DNA from: Betaproteobacteria bacterium RIFCSPLOWO2_02_FULL_65_20
Lineage (GTDB): Bacteria > Pseudomonadota > Gammaproteobacteria > Burkholderiales > SG8-39
Direction of reading: 5' to 3'
NCBI GenBank assembly: GCA_001770425.1
Contig: MEQZ01000014.1
Location: 5,300 to 38,426 of the forward strand
Length of the DNA stretch: 33,127 nt
The notes below the pieces were generated by a model. The model saw only the letters and a list, made by a program, of their open reading frames with translations. It had not been told where the DNA came from and did not search any database. Shown here piece after piece: positions 1 through 7,611 of the stretch (position 1 is the stretch's first letter; every line of letters starts with the position of its first letter). The translations under genes and the position numbers were made by a program.

Positions 1-200
1 TCGGCCTCCGCGCGCGAAACGAAACGCGCCGAGCCCATGAACACGATGGTGTCGTCGATCTTGTGGTACTCGAAGCGGCTCTTGGGCTCCAGGTACTCGG
101 CCAGGATCCGCAGCGGCCGCGCCTCGCCGCTTTTCAGGAACGGCTCCTTGAGGTACGCCTTGACCGAATGGCGGCGCCTTTCCCTGCGTTTTTCATCCAT
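1..200 (-). CDS. LOG-family (TIGR00730-like) Rossmann-fold protein, N-terminal part
   Basis: Only the first 66 codons lie in the window; the gene runs off the left edge. The peptide begins with a very basic stretch (MDEKRRERRRHSV), then has the stretch EARPLRILAEYLEPKSRF and the strand DTIVFMGSARF. This N-terminal pattern is typical of the longer LOG/lysine-decarboxylase-like family (nucleoside 5'-monophosphate phosphoribohydrolases). The diagnostic PGGxGTxxE motif would lie beyond the edge, so activity cannot be judged. The start at 200 is supported by AAGGAG about 7 nt upstream. The gene is 167 bp downstream of the RidA-like gene on the same strand, a gap large enough for its own promoter. 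The family call is recognition from sequence; the function is inference. Confidence 0.72.
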   Translation of the reverse strand, partial: MDEKRRERRRHSVKAYLKEPFLKSGEARPLRILAEYLEPKSRFEYHKIDDTIVFMGSARFVSRAEA

Positions 201-367
201 GGGACAACTCCTTGCGCAAGCGCTCCGCGGGCGGCGCTGCGCGCCGATGGGTGATTGCAGCCGGGGAACTCCAGCCCATGGTAGCAGCCGATCCGGCAAC
301 GCCCGCATGCGCATGGGTAGGCGCCCGACGGCCCCTCAGAGCTTGTACCAAATCTGCCTCCGAATGC

Positions 368-769
368 TCAAGCGTCTGGCAGTGCGGCAATGGCGCTGAT
401 CTCGATCAGGTAATCGGGCGAGGTCATCTTGCAGACCTCGACCATGGTCGAAGCCGGTGCGGGTGGTTTGAAATATTCGCGGCGCACTTTATGGATCAGG
501 TCGAAATGCTCCATGTTCCGCACGTAGACGTCGACCCGGCAGATGTCGTCGAGCGTGCCCCCCGCCTCCTCGATAGCAGCCTTCAGGTTTTCGCACACCT
601 GGCGCGTTTGGGCTTCCACATCGCCGATTCCGGCTATGGAGCCGTCGGTGCGTCGCGCGGTCATGCCGGAGATGAAAACCAGTTTCCCTCGCGCCTCGAT
701 CATCGTGGCCTGCGAAAAGTGTCCGTTGGGCTGACGCAGCTTTGCGCTCGTTATCTGCTTCTTGGCCAT
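368..769 (-). CDS. RidA/YjgF/UK114-family protein lacking the usual active-site Arg
   Basis: A 133-residue protein of normal RidA length. It shows the central FISGMTA strand, the D-V-E-A-Q-T-R-Q helix start, the DICRVDVYV strand and the C-terminal EISAIAAL strand. RidA enzymes deaminate reactive enamines and imines using a conserved Arg in a P-A-R-x-x-V-E-V context. Here the aligned stretch reads P105-A-S-T-M-V-E-V, so the Arg position is Ser107. The protein therefore probably belongs to a non-RidA Rid subgroup with another activity. The start at 769 has an AGGGGGA ribosome-binding sequence. The stop of the Ldh-type gene lies 26 bp upstream, so this is the distal gene of an isochorismatase-cupin-Ldh-RidA operon. 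Family is certain; the substrate is unknown. Confidence 0.88.
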   Translation of the reverse strand: MAKKQITSAKLRQPNGHFSQATMIEARGKLVFISGMTARRTDGSIAGIGDVEAQTRQVCENLKAAIEEAGGTLDDICRVDVYVRNMEHFDLIHKVRREYFKPPAPASTMVEVCKMTSPDYLIEISAIAALPDA

Positions 770-795
770 CCGTTTCCCCCTGTTTCCTCGATTCA

Positions 796-1872
796 TCACT
801 CGCCCGCAAACACGCCCGTCCCGGTAACGCCCAGCTGCTGCGCCGTCTGCTTGAGCTCCTTCACAACCTCTGATGCCAGGGGGCACATACCACCGTTCTT
901 CTGCAGCACGCGCCATGCGGGCTCTCCGGGCGTAAAGATACGATCCACGCCCATAGAGCGTCTTGAATGCCGGACGCGCTCCGCAAAGCCGGTCACACGC
1001 GCCCGGAACTGTGCGGGCTCGCAAAAGCGCTTCACGTCGATTCCAAGAAAGAAATGGGCGCATGCGTACGGTTCGGAAGCATCTCCGTACAGAGGCTTCA
1101 CCTCCCCACCTATCGCGCCGCAAGACAACCCCCCGCAGAACAGGTCGATCATGAAAGCCAGTCCGAATCCCTTCGGGCCAGCAGCAGGCAACAGCATTCC
1201 CTTGATAGCCTCCGCGGGATCTGTGGTCGGTTGTCCCGAGGCGTCGGTCGCCCAACCCTCGGGAATGTGCTCTCCGGCAGCTTGCGCGAGCCGGATCTTT
1301 CCCATCGCACTTGCGCTCATCGCCATGTCGAGCAAGATGGGTGGCCCTGATTCCGACGGCATCGCAATGGCGATGGGGTTGTTGCCCACGACGCGCTCCG
1401 CACCCCCGGGCGCCGGCATCAACGGTCTTGTGTTCGACATCGCGACACCAATCCAGCCGTGGTCGGCAAGCATTTGAGCCCAGCGCCCCGCCGTCCCGAA
1501 ATGGAATCCGTTGCGCACCGCAACCGTAGCGATCCCATGCTCGGGAACCCGCTCCTTGAGGATGTCGATCGCCTGCTGAGAGGTAAGCTGCCCGAGTGCG
1601 TTTTGCGCATCCAGCACGACTGCGGAACCACGATCGCTGGCAACGCGCGCCTGCGTCCTCAGAGAAACCGATCCGCCGCGGATGCGCTCGATATACAGGG
1701 GAACAAGCGTCACGCCGTGCGACGCCTGGCCTTCCATGTCTGCAGCGACCAGCGCCTCGGCCACCAGCCTGCCCGAGGGTCGCGACACACCCGCGGCCAC
1801 TAACAATGCTGCCGCAAACTCGATTAACTCGGCCTCCGGAATGCAGATATCTGAACCTGTTTTCACGATCAT
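796..1872 (-). CDS. Ldh-family (malate/L-lactate/ureidoglycolate dehydrogenase type) NAD(P)-dependent oxidoreductase
   Basis: A 358-residue protein of standard length for the Ldh_2 family, which interconverts 2-oxo and 2-hydroxy acids or reduces cyclic imines such as delta1-pyrroline-2-carboxylate with NAD(P)H. Signatures are ASHGV near the N-terminus, GFHFGTAGRWA, the nucleotide-binding PAPGG...GNNPIAIA segment, LLDMAMSASAMGK and GPKGFGLAFMIDL. These are the expected motifs in the expected order. The family covers malate, sulfolactate, ureidoglycolate and pyrroline carboxylate substrates, and the sequence alone does not choose among them. The gene lies 87 bp downstream of the cupin gene and 26 bp upstream of the RidA-like gene. 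Its ATG at 1872 has only a weak Shine-Dalgarno match (GGACAG). Confidence 0.9.
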   Translation of the reverse strand: MIVKTGSDICIPEAELIEFAAALLVAAGVSRPSGRLVAEALVAADMEGQASHGVTLVPLYIERIRGGSVSLRTQARVASDRGSAVVLDAQNALGQLTSQQAIDILKERVPEHGIATVAVRNGFHFGTAGRWAQMLADHGWIGVAMSNTRPLMPAPGGAERVVGNNPIAIAMPSESGPPILLDMAMSASAMGKIRLAQAAGEHIPEGWATDASGQPTTDPAEAIKGMLLPAAGPKGFGLAFMIDLFCGGLSCGAIGGEVKPLYGDASEPYACAHFFLGIDVKRFCEPAQFRARVTGFAERVRHSRRSMGVDRIFTPGEPAWRVLQKNGGMCPLASEVVKELKQTAQQLGVTGTGVFAGE

Positions 1873-1959
1873 GTTCTGTCCGTTAGCCCTAAGATGCGTC
1901 CGGTACAGCGTGTCCGGGCGGCCATGCGGGACCGGGCATTGTTCGGCCAGATGCGCGAC

Positions 1960-2436
1960 CTAGCGCCTGGCACGCTTCGCAGAGCCGGACTTCTTCGCCT
2001 TGCTTGCAGACCGTTTTGCCGTCCTCGCCACCCTCGGCTTGCTCTTCTTCACGACGCTGCCCACGGTCGCGTCGGAGTGATACGAAGGTCGCTTGACATA
2101 GTGCGGCCCGTCGTACATCTCCAGAAGCAAGGACTCCTTGCGTGCCATCGTCGGGCCATGCGCATGTCCCTTGGGGTTCATGTAAAACGTGCCCGGCTTG
2201 AGCACGAGACCTGTAGACGTGTATTCGTATTCGCCCTTCAGGCAATACATGAACTGGTTCGACGCATGCTTGTGGCGGATCGGCACGCCCACGCCCTTGG
2301 GACAATGAAACAGCGCGATGCTCGCCCCGGTTTTCGGGTTTTCCCAAAGCGGATAAATCCGAAACCCCGCCGGTATGTTCCGCCATTTTTTTGGATCGAG
2401 TTCCGTGACCAGCAATTCCTTGGTTCTCTTCCTCAT
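1960..2436 (-). CDS. Cupin-domain protein with a Lys/Arg-rich C-terminal tail
   Basis: A 158-residue protein. Residues about 20-115 form a single cupin barrel. Motif 1 is visible as PIRHKHASNQFMYCLKGEY, with the usual metal-ligand Glu replaced by Gln. Motif 2 is GTFYMNPKGHAHG. The last 40 residues (about 119-158) are almost entirely Lys, Arg, Ser and Ala (for example KKSKPRVARTAKRSASKAKK), resembling histone-H1-like bacterial tails. Such tails commonly bind nucleic acid or polyanions, but here that is inference. The cupin may bind a small acid or act as a dioxygenase or isomerase. The start at 2436 has a good AAGGAGA site. It is second in the operon that begins at 3142, 37 bp after the isochorismatase gene. 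Confidence 0.85.
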   Translation of the reverse strand: MRKRTKELLVTELDPKKWRNIPAGFRIYPLWENPKTGASIALFHCPKGVGVPIRHKHASNQFMYCLKGEYEYTSTGLVLKPGTFYMNPKGHAHGPTMARKESLLLEMYDGPHYVKRPSYHSDATVGSVVKKSKPRVARTAKRSASKAKKSGSAKRARR

Positions 2437-2473
2437 CGCTGATTCTCCTTCAATTGATGGGTAAGGCTCGCTC

Positions 2474-3142
2474 TTACGATCTTCCGGCGGTCGCGCGTAG
2501 TGCTATTTCTATACCGTCGCAACTGGTCACCCGGCCGAAGTAGATCTCAACGTTCTTCAGCGTGGCGGCTTGCAGGTCTGGAAAGGTCGAAGCGACGCAA
2601 TCAGCCGGCACGATGATGTCATAATCGCGAAAGTAGGCATCGCGTATCGTCGACTCGACACAATAGTTGGTTGCGACACCTGTGACGATGAGCATCTGGA
2701 TCCCCAACATGCGCATTTTGGTGTCGAGGGTAGTGTCGAAGAAGCAGCTCGGCCGGTGCTTCTCGAATACATGATCCTCGGGCCTGAGTTCAGCCTGGAA
2801 TTCGCTGACGAGTTCAGCATCCCACGTGTCTCTCAGGCATGGGAAGTAGTTGCGCTTGTCCATGTGCGAAGGAATCTTGTGAATCCGCCGCGTTACGTCG
2901 TTCTGGAAATGAACCTGCCTCGACGCGAGAATCCGCAGGCCCGCGGCGCGACACAGTCGGACAATTCGTACGATATTCGGGACCACGGCTTGCTGACGTG
3001 TCGTATCGATGCCGGCCCGGGCCATTGCGCTATCCTTGTGGCAGAAGCCGTTCTGTATGTCGACGACGAGGAGCGCGGTATCTTTTCGGTCAATCGTGAA
3101 ATCGAGGGAGAGAGCGCCTGCATCGCTTTCGTTCTTGATCAT
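2474..3142 (-). CDS. Isochorismatase-family cysteine hydrolase
   Basis: A 222-residue cysteine hydrolase with the complete catalytic triad: Asp28 in LLVVDIQNGF, Lys128 in FEKHRPSCFFDT and Cys161 in TGVATNYCVESTIRDAYF. Family members hydrolyse small amides (N-carbamoylsarcosine, biuret, ureidoacrylate, nicotinamide) or the isochorismate vinyl ether. The strong Cys motif argues for an amidase. An earlier in-frame start exists at 3259, but it would overlap the divergent hydrolase gene; the ATG at 3142 has AGGAG 9 nt upstream and the N-terminal length normal for the family. It is the first gene of the minus-strand operon with the cupin, Ldh and RidA-like genes, and is divergent from the CocE-type gene across 83 bp. 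The substrate is not identifiable from sequence. Confidence 0.9.
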   Translation of the reverse strand: MIKNESDAGALSLDFTIDRKDTALLVVDIQNGFCHKDSAMARAGIDTTRQQAVVPNIVRIVRLCRAAGLRILASRQVHFQNDVTRRIHKIPSHMDKRNYFPCLRDTWDAELVSEFQAELRPEDHVFEKHRPSCFFDTTLDTKMRMLGIQMLIVTGVATNYCVESTIRDAYFRDYDIIVPADCVASTFPDLQAATLKNVEIYFGRVTSCDGIEIALRATAGRS

Positions 3143-3225
3143 AATAGGCTCCTGTTCTGGTTCTTGTCTTCGATCGGCCAGCATTTCCGTGCCGCGCCCT
3201 CCGAAACTGTTGACGAGGATTCTAT
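3143..3225. promoter_or_regulatory. Divergent intergenic region
   Basis: 83 bp separate the start codons of the isochorismatase-like gene (minus) and the CocE-like gene (plus). Both transcription units must be driven from here or from inside the opposing gene. It contains the ribosome-binding sites of both genes (AGGAG toward the left, GAGG toward the right). I found no convincing -35/-10 pair or inverted repeat. Confidence 0.4.
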
Positions 3226-4920
3226 ATGAGGTCGATGAAAATGCCATCGCGCGGTTCAAAACCCAAGTACGACCTAGTCATCGAGAAAGACGTCGAGATC
3301 CCGATGCGCGACGGCGCCGTCCTGCGCGGCGATGTGTTTCGGCCGAAGTCGGCACAGCGCGCTCCGGTGATCATGAATCTCGGCGCCTACCAGAAGGACA
3401 AGATCTGGCTGCCGCCGGACGAGGTCGACGAAAGGGCCAATCCCCACATGAACTGGGAGACGGCCAATCCACTTTGGTGGGTACCGAGAGGGTACGCGCT
3501 GGTGCGAGTCGACTCACGTGGCTCGGGCAAGTCCCCGGGACTCAACAATCCTTGGTCCCCTTCCGAAGCACGGGATTTCTACGATGCCATTGAGTGGGTC
3601 GCCAGAGCGCCGTGGTGCAACGGACGTGTGGGCACGCTGGGTATCTCCTACTACGCAATGAACCAATGGCTGGTAGCGAATCTGCGTCCGCCTTCCCTCA
3701 AAGCGATGATTCCCTGGGAAGGGGCGGCAGACATGTATCGCGATTTCGCGTACCACGGCGGCCTGTTCAGTTTCGGGTTCGCCGTAAACTGGTATCACGC
3801 ACAGGTCGCCCACCACAGGCTCGGCAAGCCCAGGTCGACGTCGCCGGATGGGTTCTCCAGCCCCTGGCTGCTCGAATACCTGCGGGAGAACCTGGATAGC
3901 GAGTGGTATTTCGGGAGACAGGCGCGCTGGAGTGAAATCGACATTCCGTTCCTCTCGGCCGGCAACTGGAGCGGCATGGGACTGCACCTGCGCGGAAATT
4001 GCGAGGCCTTCACACGCGCGGCGTCGCGGCACAAGTGGCTGCGAATCGATACAGGCACCCACTATGGCCCTTTCTACAGCGAGGAGGGCCGACAAGACCA
4101 GTTGCGCTTTTTCGACTATTGGCTCAAGGGCGTCGAGACAGCGCTGCTCAAGGAACCCCGAATAAAGTTGCGCATTCGAAAGGGCGGCAAAGACAACTAC
4201 GAATGGCGCCATGAAAGGAACTGGCCGCTCAAGCGCACGCGCTGGACCCGGTTTTACCTGAACCCTGTGAAGGTACCCGCCCGCCAAGATGCCGACGGCA
4301 CGCTCACGATTCTCGCGCCGCGCAAGGCAACATCGCTCACCTACTGGTCAAACGGACTGGCGCAACCTGGTCTCGGAACGCCAACTTGGATGAGCGGCAT
4401 GATCGGAAAGAGCAGTCCGCGCACGGGCATTTCATTTGAAACGGCACCGCTCGATCGGAATACCGAGATCACCGGCCCGGTAGCGCTTGTGCTCTGGGTC
4501 GCCAGCGGCACAGAGGACATGGATATCTACGCGACCATTCGCAACATCGATGCAGACGGAAACGACGTCTTCGAACAGGGGCAGCAAGGCCAACCGGTAC
4601 CGGTTGCCAAGGGATGGCTACGCGCCTCCCACCGCAAGCTCGACCCTAATCTCACTCTGCCCTATAGGCCATATCACGCCCACACCGAGCGACTCTGGCT
4701 CAAGCCTGGTGAACCGGTAAGAGTCGAGGTGGAAATATGGCCCACGTGCATGGTCTTCGCCAAGGGTCACCGGATCCGCCTCGATATCCAGCCGCGGGAC
4801 GGCATCGGCAGTGCACCCTACACGCACTATTCGGCAGACTACAACTGCGCGACAAATACAGTGTTTGCAGGAGGAAGCCGGGCGTCTTACCTCCTGCTCC
4901 CCCTCATCGCAGACCGCTGA
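3226..4920 (+). CDS. CocE/NonD (peptidase S15-type) alpha/beta hydrolase
   Basis: A 564-residue cytoplasmic hydrolase (no signal peptide) of the X-Pro dipeptidyl-peptidase/cocaine-esterase family, which cleaves esters and amides. Residues about 15-305 are the alpha/beta hydrolase core: VEIPMRDGAVLRGDVFRP, the oxyanion segment YALVRVDSRGSGKSPG, and nucleophile Ser141 in GTLGISYYAMNQW. His279 in DTGTHYGPFY is the probable catalytic His. The C-terminal jelly-roll domain (about 310-564) has the typical GPVALVLWVASGTEDMD strand and the GHRIRLDIQPRD segment. The strand that usually presents the triad Asp (W-x-D) reads N247-W-S-G, so the Asp is missing there or supplied from elsewhere. GAGG lies 7 nt before the ATG at 3226; a second ATG at 3238 is possible. 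The substrate is unknown; clustering with an amidase-like gene suggests a shared catabolic role. Confidence 0.9.
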   Translation: MRSMKMPSRGSKPKYDLVIEKDVEIPMRDGAVLRGDVFRPKSAQRAPVIMNLGAYQKDKIWLPPDEVDERANPHMNWETANPLWWVPRGYALVRVDSRGSGKSPGLNNPWSPSEARDFYDAIEWVARAPWCNGRVGTLGISYYAMNQWLVANLRPPSLKAMIPWEGAADMYRDFAYHGGLFSFGFAVNWYHAQVAHHRLGKPRSTSPDGFSSPWLLEYLRENLDSEWYFGRQARWSEIDIPFLSAGNWSGMGLHLRGNCEAFTRAASRHKWLRIDTGTHYGPFYSEEGRQDQLRFFDYWLKGVETALLKEPRIKLRIRKGGKDNYEWRHERNWPLKRTRWTRFYLNPVKVPARQDADGTLTILAPRKATSLTYWSNGLAQPGLGTPTWMSGMIGKSSPRTGISFETAPLDRNTEITGPVALVLWVASGTEDMDIYATIRNIDADGNDVFEQGQQGQPVPVAKGWLRASHRKLDPNLTLPYRPYHAHTERLWLKPGEPVRVEVEIWPTCMVFAKGHRIRLDIQPRDGIGSAPYTHYSADYNCATNTVFAGGSRASYLLLPLIADR

Positions 4921-4921
4921 G

Positions 4922-4943
4922 AGCCGCCCGTTAAGCAGCGGCT
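4922..4943. other. Short hairpin between convergent genes
   Basis: AGCCGC (4922-4927) pairs with GCGGCT (4938-4943) around a 10-nt loop, immediately after the CocE-like stop and before the stop of the convergent Bug gene at 4950. There is no T-tract on either strand, so it may be a weak bidirectional terminator or chance pairing in GC-rich DNA. Confidence 0.25.
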
Positions 4944-4949
4944 ACGCGC

Positions 4950-5918
4950 CTATTCGGGCTGGATACCCGCCAGGCGAGCCCCTTCGGTCCAGCGGTCGAC
5001 TTCGCGCTTCAGAAACGCCGCGAATTCTTCGGGCTGTGATCCGACCGTATCGACACCCGAGGTGGCAAATCGGTTGTGCACCTCGGGCATGCGCAGGACA
5101 GCGACAATATCCGCGTTGATCTTGCGCACCAGTGCGGGGGGCATTCCAGCCGGACCAAATACGCCCTGCCACGGCTGCACGTCGAAGCCTGGGACGCCGC
5201 CCTCGGCAACCGTTGGTAACTCGGGGACCAGCGGCGCGCGAACCGAACCTGTGACGGCGATGCCAACGACCCGGCCAGCCTTGATCTGCGGGAGGACGGT
5301 AGGCAGATCGCCGATGATCATCTGCACCTGCCCCTGGATCACGTCGTTCAGGGCCTGGGCGGTGCCCTTGTAAGGCACATGCAACATCTTCAAATCCAAT
5401 GCCGAGCCCAGCAGTTCAAACGCAAGATGGGACGTGCCACCGATACCCGAGGACCCGTAGGACACCTTGCCCGGCCGGGCCTTTATGTAGTCCCTCAACG
5501 CGCGAAACGTATTCACACCAAGCGACGGGTGCACCGCTAGTACCCAATTTGCACGCGTGACCTGGGTAATCGGCGTGAAATCCTTCAGGGGGTCGTAGAG
5601 CATCTTCTTGATGCTCCCCACGTTCATCGCGTGGGACTGGATCGTGCCCACCACGAGCGTATAACCGTCCGCTGGCGCCTTCGCCACGGCATCCCCGCCT
5701 ATCATTCCGGACGCACCAGGCTTGTTATCGACCACGACCGATTGACCCCACCGTTCCTGGAGCTTCGGTTGCAGCAGTCTAGTAGTGAAATCAACGGGCC
5801 CGCCAGGGGGATACGGGACTACCACCCGGACCGGCTTCTGGGGGAAGCCCTGCGCGCCGACAAGTCCTGCCGAAAGGAAAAGAATCCATACGGAAATTCG
5901 GATTGCGAAAGAAAACAT
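4950..5918 (-). CDS. Bug-family tripartite tricarboxylate transporter substrate-binding protein
   Basis: A 322-residue periplasmic solute-binding protein of the TctC/Bug family. The start is placed at 5918 because AAAGGAG sits 6 nt upstream and the product then begins directly with a signal peptide (residues 1-22, ending VGA before QGFP). Family hallmarks are PVRVVVPYPPGGPVDF, the DNKPGASGMIGGDAVAKAPADGYT block, LHVPYKG, DLPTVLPQIKAGR and a C-terminal P-E-E-F...W segment. Bug proteins present carboxylates to TctA/TctB, but no TctA or TctB gene is in the window, as is common for the expanded Bug sets of Burkholderiales. It faces a second Bug gene across a 572-bp divergent spacer. Ligand unknown. 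Confidence 0.93.
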   Translation of the reverse strand: MFSFAIRISVWILFLSAGLVGAQGFPQKPVRVVVPYPPGGPVDFTTRLLQPKLQERWGQSVVVDNKPGASGMIGGDAVAKAPADGYTLVVGTIQSHAMNVGSIKKMLYDPLKDFTPITQVTRANWVLAVHPSLGVNTFRALRDYIKARPGKVSYGSSGIGGTSHLAFELLGSALDLKMLHVPYKGTAQALNDVIQGQVQMIIGDLPTVLPQIKAGRVVGIAVTGSVRAPLVPELPTVAEGGVPGFDVQPWQGVFGPAGMPPALVRKINADIVAVLRMPEVHNRFATSGVDTVGSQPEEFAAFLKREVDRWTEGARLAGIQPE

Positions 5919-6490
5919 GTGCGCTCCTTTCATCTCATACGATTCAGCTTCCTGCGTCATTTTGCTCCCGTATCGTACCGCTGCCTATGCAGATCTTCTC
6001 GCCAAAGCAGGTCGGTATCTGCGATGGAGCTTCTGCACGCCGCAATCGGAATGCCGATCGGTGAAATATACATCCAATTGGGTGCCTTGCAGCAACGTCA
6101 GGACGGTTGCGCGGTTGCAGTCGGGGGGTGCCGTGCACTGCGGCCCGGCAATTTCCGCCAAAGAATTTGCGCCCAATCCGGGTCCGGAAGCCCTTGCACC
6201 AGTCGACACCAGCTTCGGCGTTCACGCCTCCAGGGGAGGCGCTGTCCGGGACGAATTCGAACCGGATTAAGGAGCGCCCGCGCGCATTCGCGTTTGTATG
6301 TGATCGGATTGAAGCTTCCGATCACTTTATGCAGTTAAGTAAAGTAGAATCGAATGTGTATTCAAGTGAAGAGGACTCGATAATGAACTCATGGTCAATT
6401 AAGTGTCGTCCGGCACATGCTCAGATATCCAATTGCGGCGCCAAGACGCGCGTCCTGCCGTTGACCACCCGCATCGAAGGAGCACTTATC
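5919..6490. other. 572-bp divergent spacer between two Bug genes
   Basis: No recognisable gene. Translations in several frames are open for 60-160 codons, but none resembles a known protein and codon use is not gene-like. From about 6290 to 6380 the DNA becomes clearly more AT-rich than its surroundings and holds a perfect inverted repeat (6301-6324) and TAGAAT (6345-6350), which could serve as a -10 for the rightward Bug gene, although no good -35 lies at the correct spacing. The left part could be the remnant of a lost gene; I cannot name one. Confidence 0.5.
6301..6324. promoter_or_regulatory. Perfect 8-bp inverted repeat, candidate operator
   Basis: TGATCGGA (6301-6308) and TCCGATCA (6317-6324) are exact reverse complements separated by 8 bp, so half-site centres are 16 bp apart, a spacing compatible with a dimeric regulator on two DNA turns. 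It precedes an AT-rich stretch about 170 bp upstream of the GTG start of the second Bug gene. No regulator gene is adjacent. The symmetry is seen directly; operator function is inference. Confidence 0.45.
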
Positions 6491-7474
6491 GTGACGCGCC
6501 TTCGAACAGGAGTGGTGAGGTCGCTGTTCCTTGCCGCTGCCCTGCTTGCTCAGGGCGCGGCGTTCGCACAGACCTATCCCGACAAACCGATCCGGATCGT
6601 GGTGCCTTATCCGCCTTCCGGAGTGAACGACATCGTCGCGCGCGCGCTCGCCGTCCGGGTTACAGAAAGTATCGGCCAGCCGGTATTGGTTGAGAATCGA
6701 CCGGGCGCATCGGGCAAGGTCGGCACCGAGTACGTCGCCAGGGCCGCCGCGGATGGCTACACCGTGTTGGTAGGCGGTACCGGTACTCATTCGATCAATC
6801 CGGCACTGAACCCCAAGCTGAGCTACGATCCGGTGCGCGATTTCGCCCCGATCACGCTGCTCTCCACCTACTCCATGGTACTCGTGGTGAACCCCTCGCT
6901 GCCGGTCGCTACCGTCTCGGAACTGATCGCATGGGCGAAGGCCCGGCCCGGAGTGTTGACGGTGGCCTCGGCCGGCGCCGGCGGCGCCCAGCATCTCGCC
7001 TGGGAGATGTTCCGCCTAGCCACCGGCTTGGAGGGTGTGCACGTGCCCTACAAGGGCAGCGTTCCGGCGCTGAACGACGTTGTCGGCGGACAAGTGCAGG
7101 CCATGATCGACCTGCTCGCCTCCGCGGTGCCAATGGTCCGCGCCGGCAAGTTGCGCGCGCTAGCTGTCACCAGCAGCTCGCGCGTGGCCAGCCTGCCCGA
7201 TGTGCCGACATTCGCCGAAGCGGGCGTACCGAACTACGTCGTGGTCAACTGGAACGGACTGTTCGCGCCAGCAGGCACCCCCAGGCCGGCGATCGAGCGG
7301 TTGAACGCGGAGTTCGTGCGTGCGCTCAATATTCCGGAAGTTCGCAGGCTGTTGGTCACGCGGAACGCGGACCCGGGCGGCGGGACGCCGGAGGAGTTCG
7401 GTACCTGGGTACGCGACCAATTGCAGCGATGGACGAAAGTTATCCGAGAAGCTGGGATCAGCCCCACATCCTAA
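6491..7474 (+). CDS. Bug-family tripartite tricarboxylate transporter substrate-binding protein
   Basis: A 327-residue periplasmic solute-binding protein. The start is taken as GTG at 6491, preceded by GAAGGAG at 8 nt, which places a clean signal peptide at residues 1-26 (ending GAAFA before QTYPDKP). The open frame extends upstream to 6107, but that extension has no sensible N-terminus. Family blocks are RIVVPYPPSGVNDIVAR, ENRPGASGKVGTEYVA, FAPITLLS, VHVPYKGSVPALNDVVGGQ and LPDVPTFAEAGVPNY. It is paralogous to the Bug protein at 4950-5918 but clearly diverged, so the two probably bind different carboxylates. No TctA/TctB genes are nearby. The LVIVD gene follows after 137 bp on the same strand. 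Confidence 0.93.
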   Translation: MTRLRTGVVRSLFLAAALLAQGAAFAQTYPDKPIRIVVPYPPSGVNDIVARALAVRVTESIGQPVLVENRPGASGKVGTEYVARAAADGYTVLVGGTGTHSINPALNPKLSYDPVRDFAPITLLSTYSMVLVVNPSLPVATVSELIAWAKARPGVLTVASAGAGGAQHLAWEMFRLATGLEGVHVPYKGSVPALNDVVGGQVQAMIDLLASAVPMVRAGKLRALAVTSSSRVASLPDVPTFAEAGVPNYVVVNWNGLFAPAGTPRPAIERLNAEFVRALNIPEVRRLLVTRNADPGGGTPEEFGTWVRDQLQRWTKVIREAGISPTS

Positions 7475-7611
7475 TATCCAAAACTGGGGTGCCATCGCAG
7501 GCATCGGCTCGTGCCCGGACCTGCGCGGCTCGTTTCCTACGGAGTACGTCGAATCGACCCGGCGGAGCGCGTAGCATCCGGTCAAATATGAACCTTGATT
7601 GAAGGAGTGCG

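Noticed and set aside
5985-6270. Open frames of 60-160 codons in the spacer between the two Bug genes
   Set aside because: No family resemblance, no ribosome-binding sites and overlapping frames on both strands; possibly a decayed gene, but I cannot support it.
6107-6490. N-terminal extension of the second Bug protein from the ATG at 6107 or 6383
   Set aside because: It would bury the signal peptide; GTG at 6491 has GAAGGAG at the right distance and begins a normal leader.
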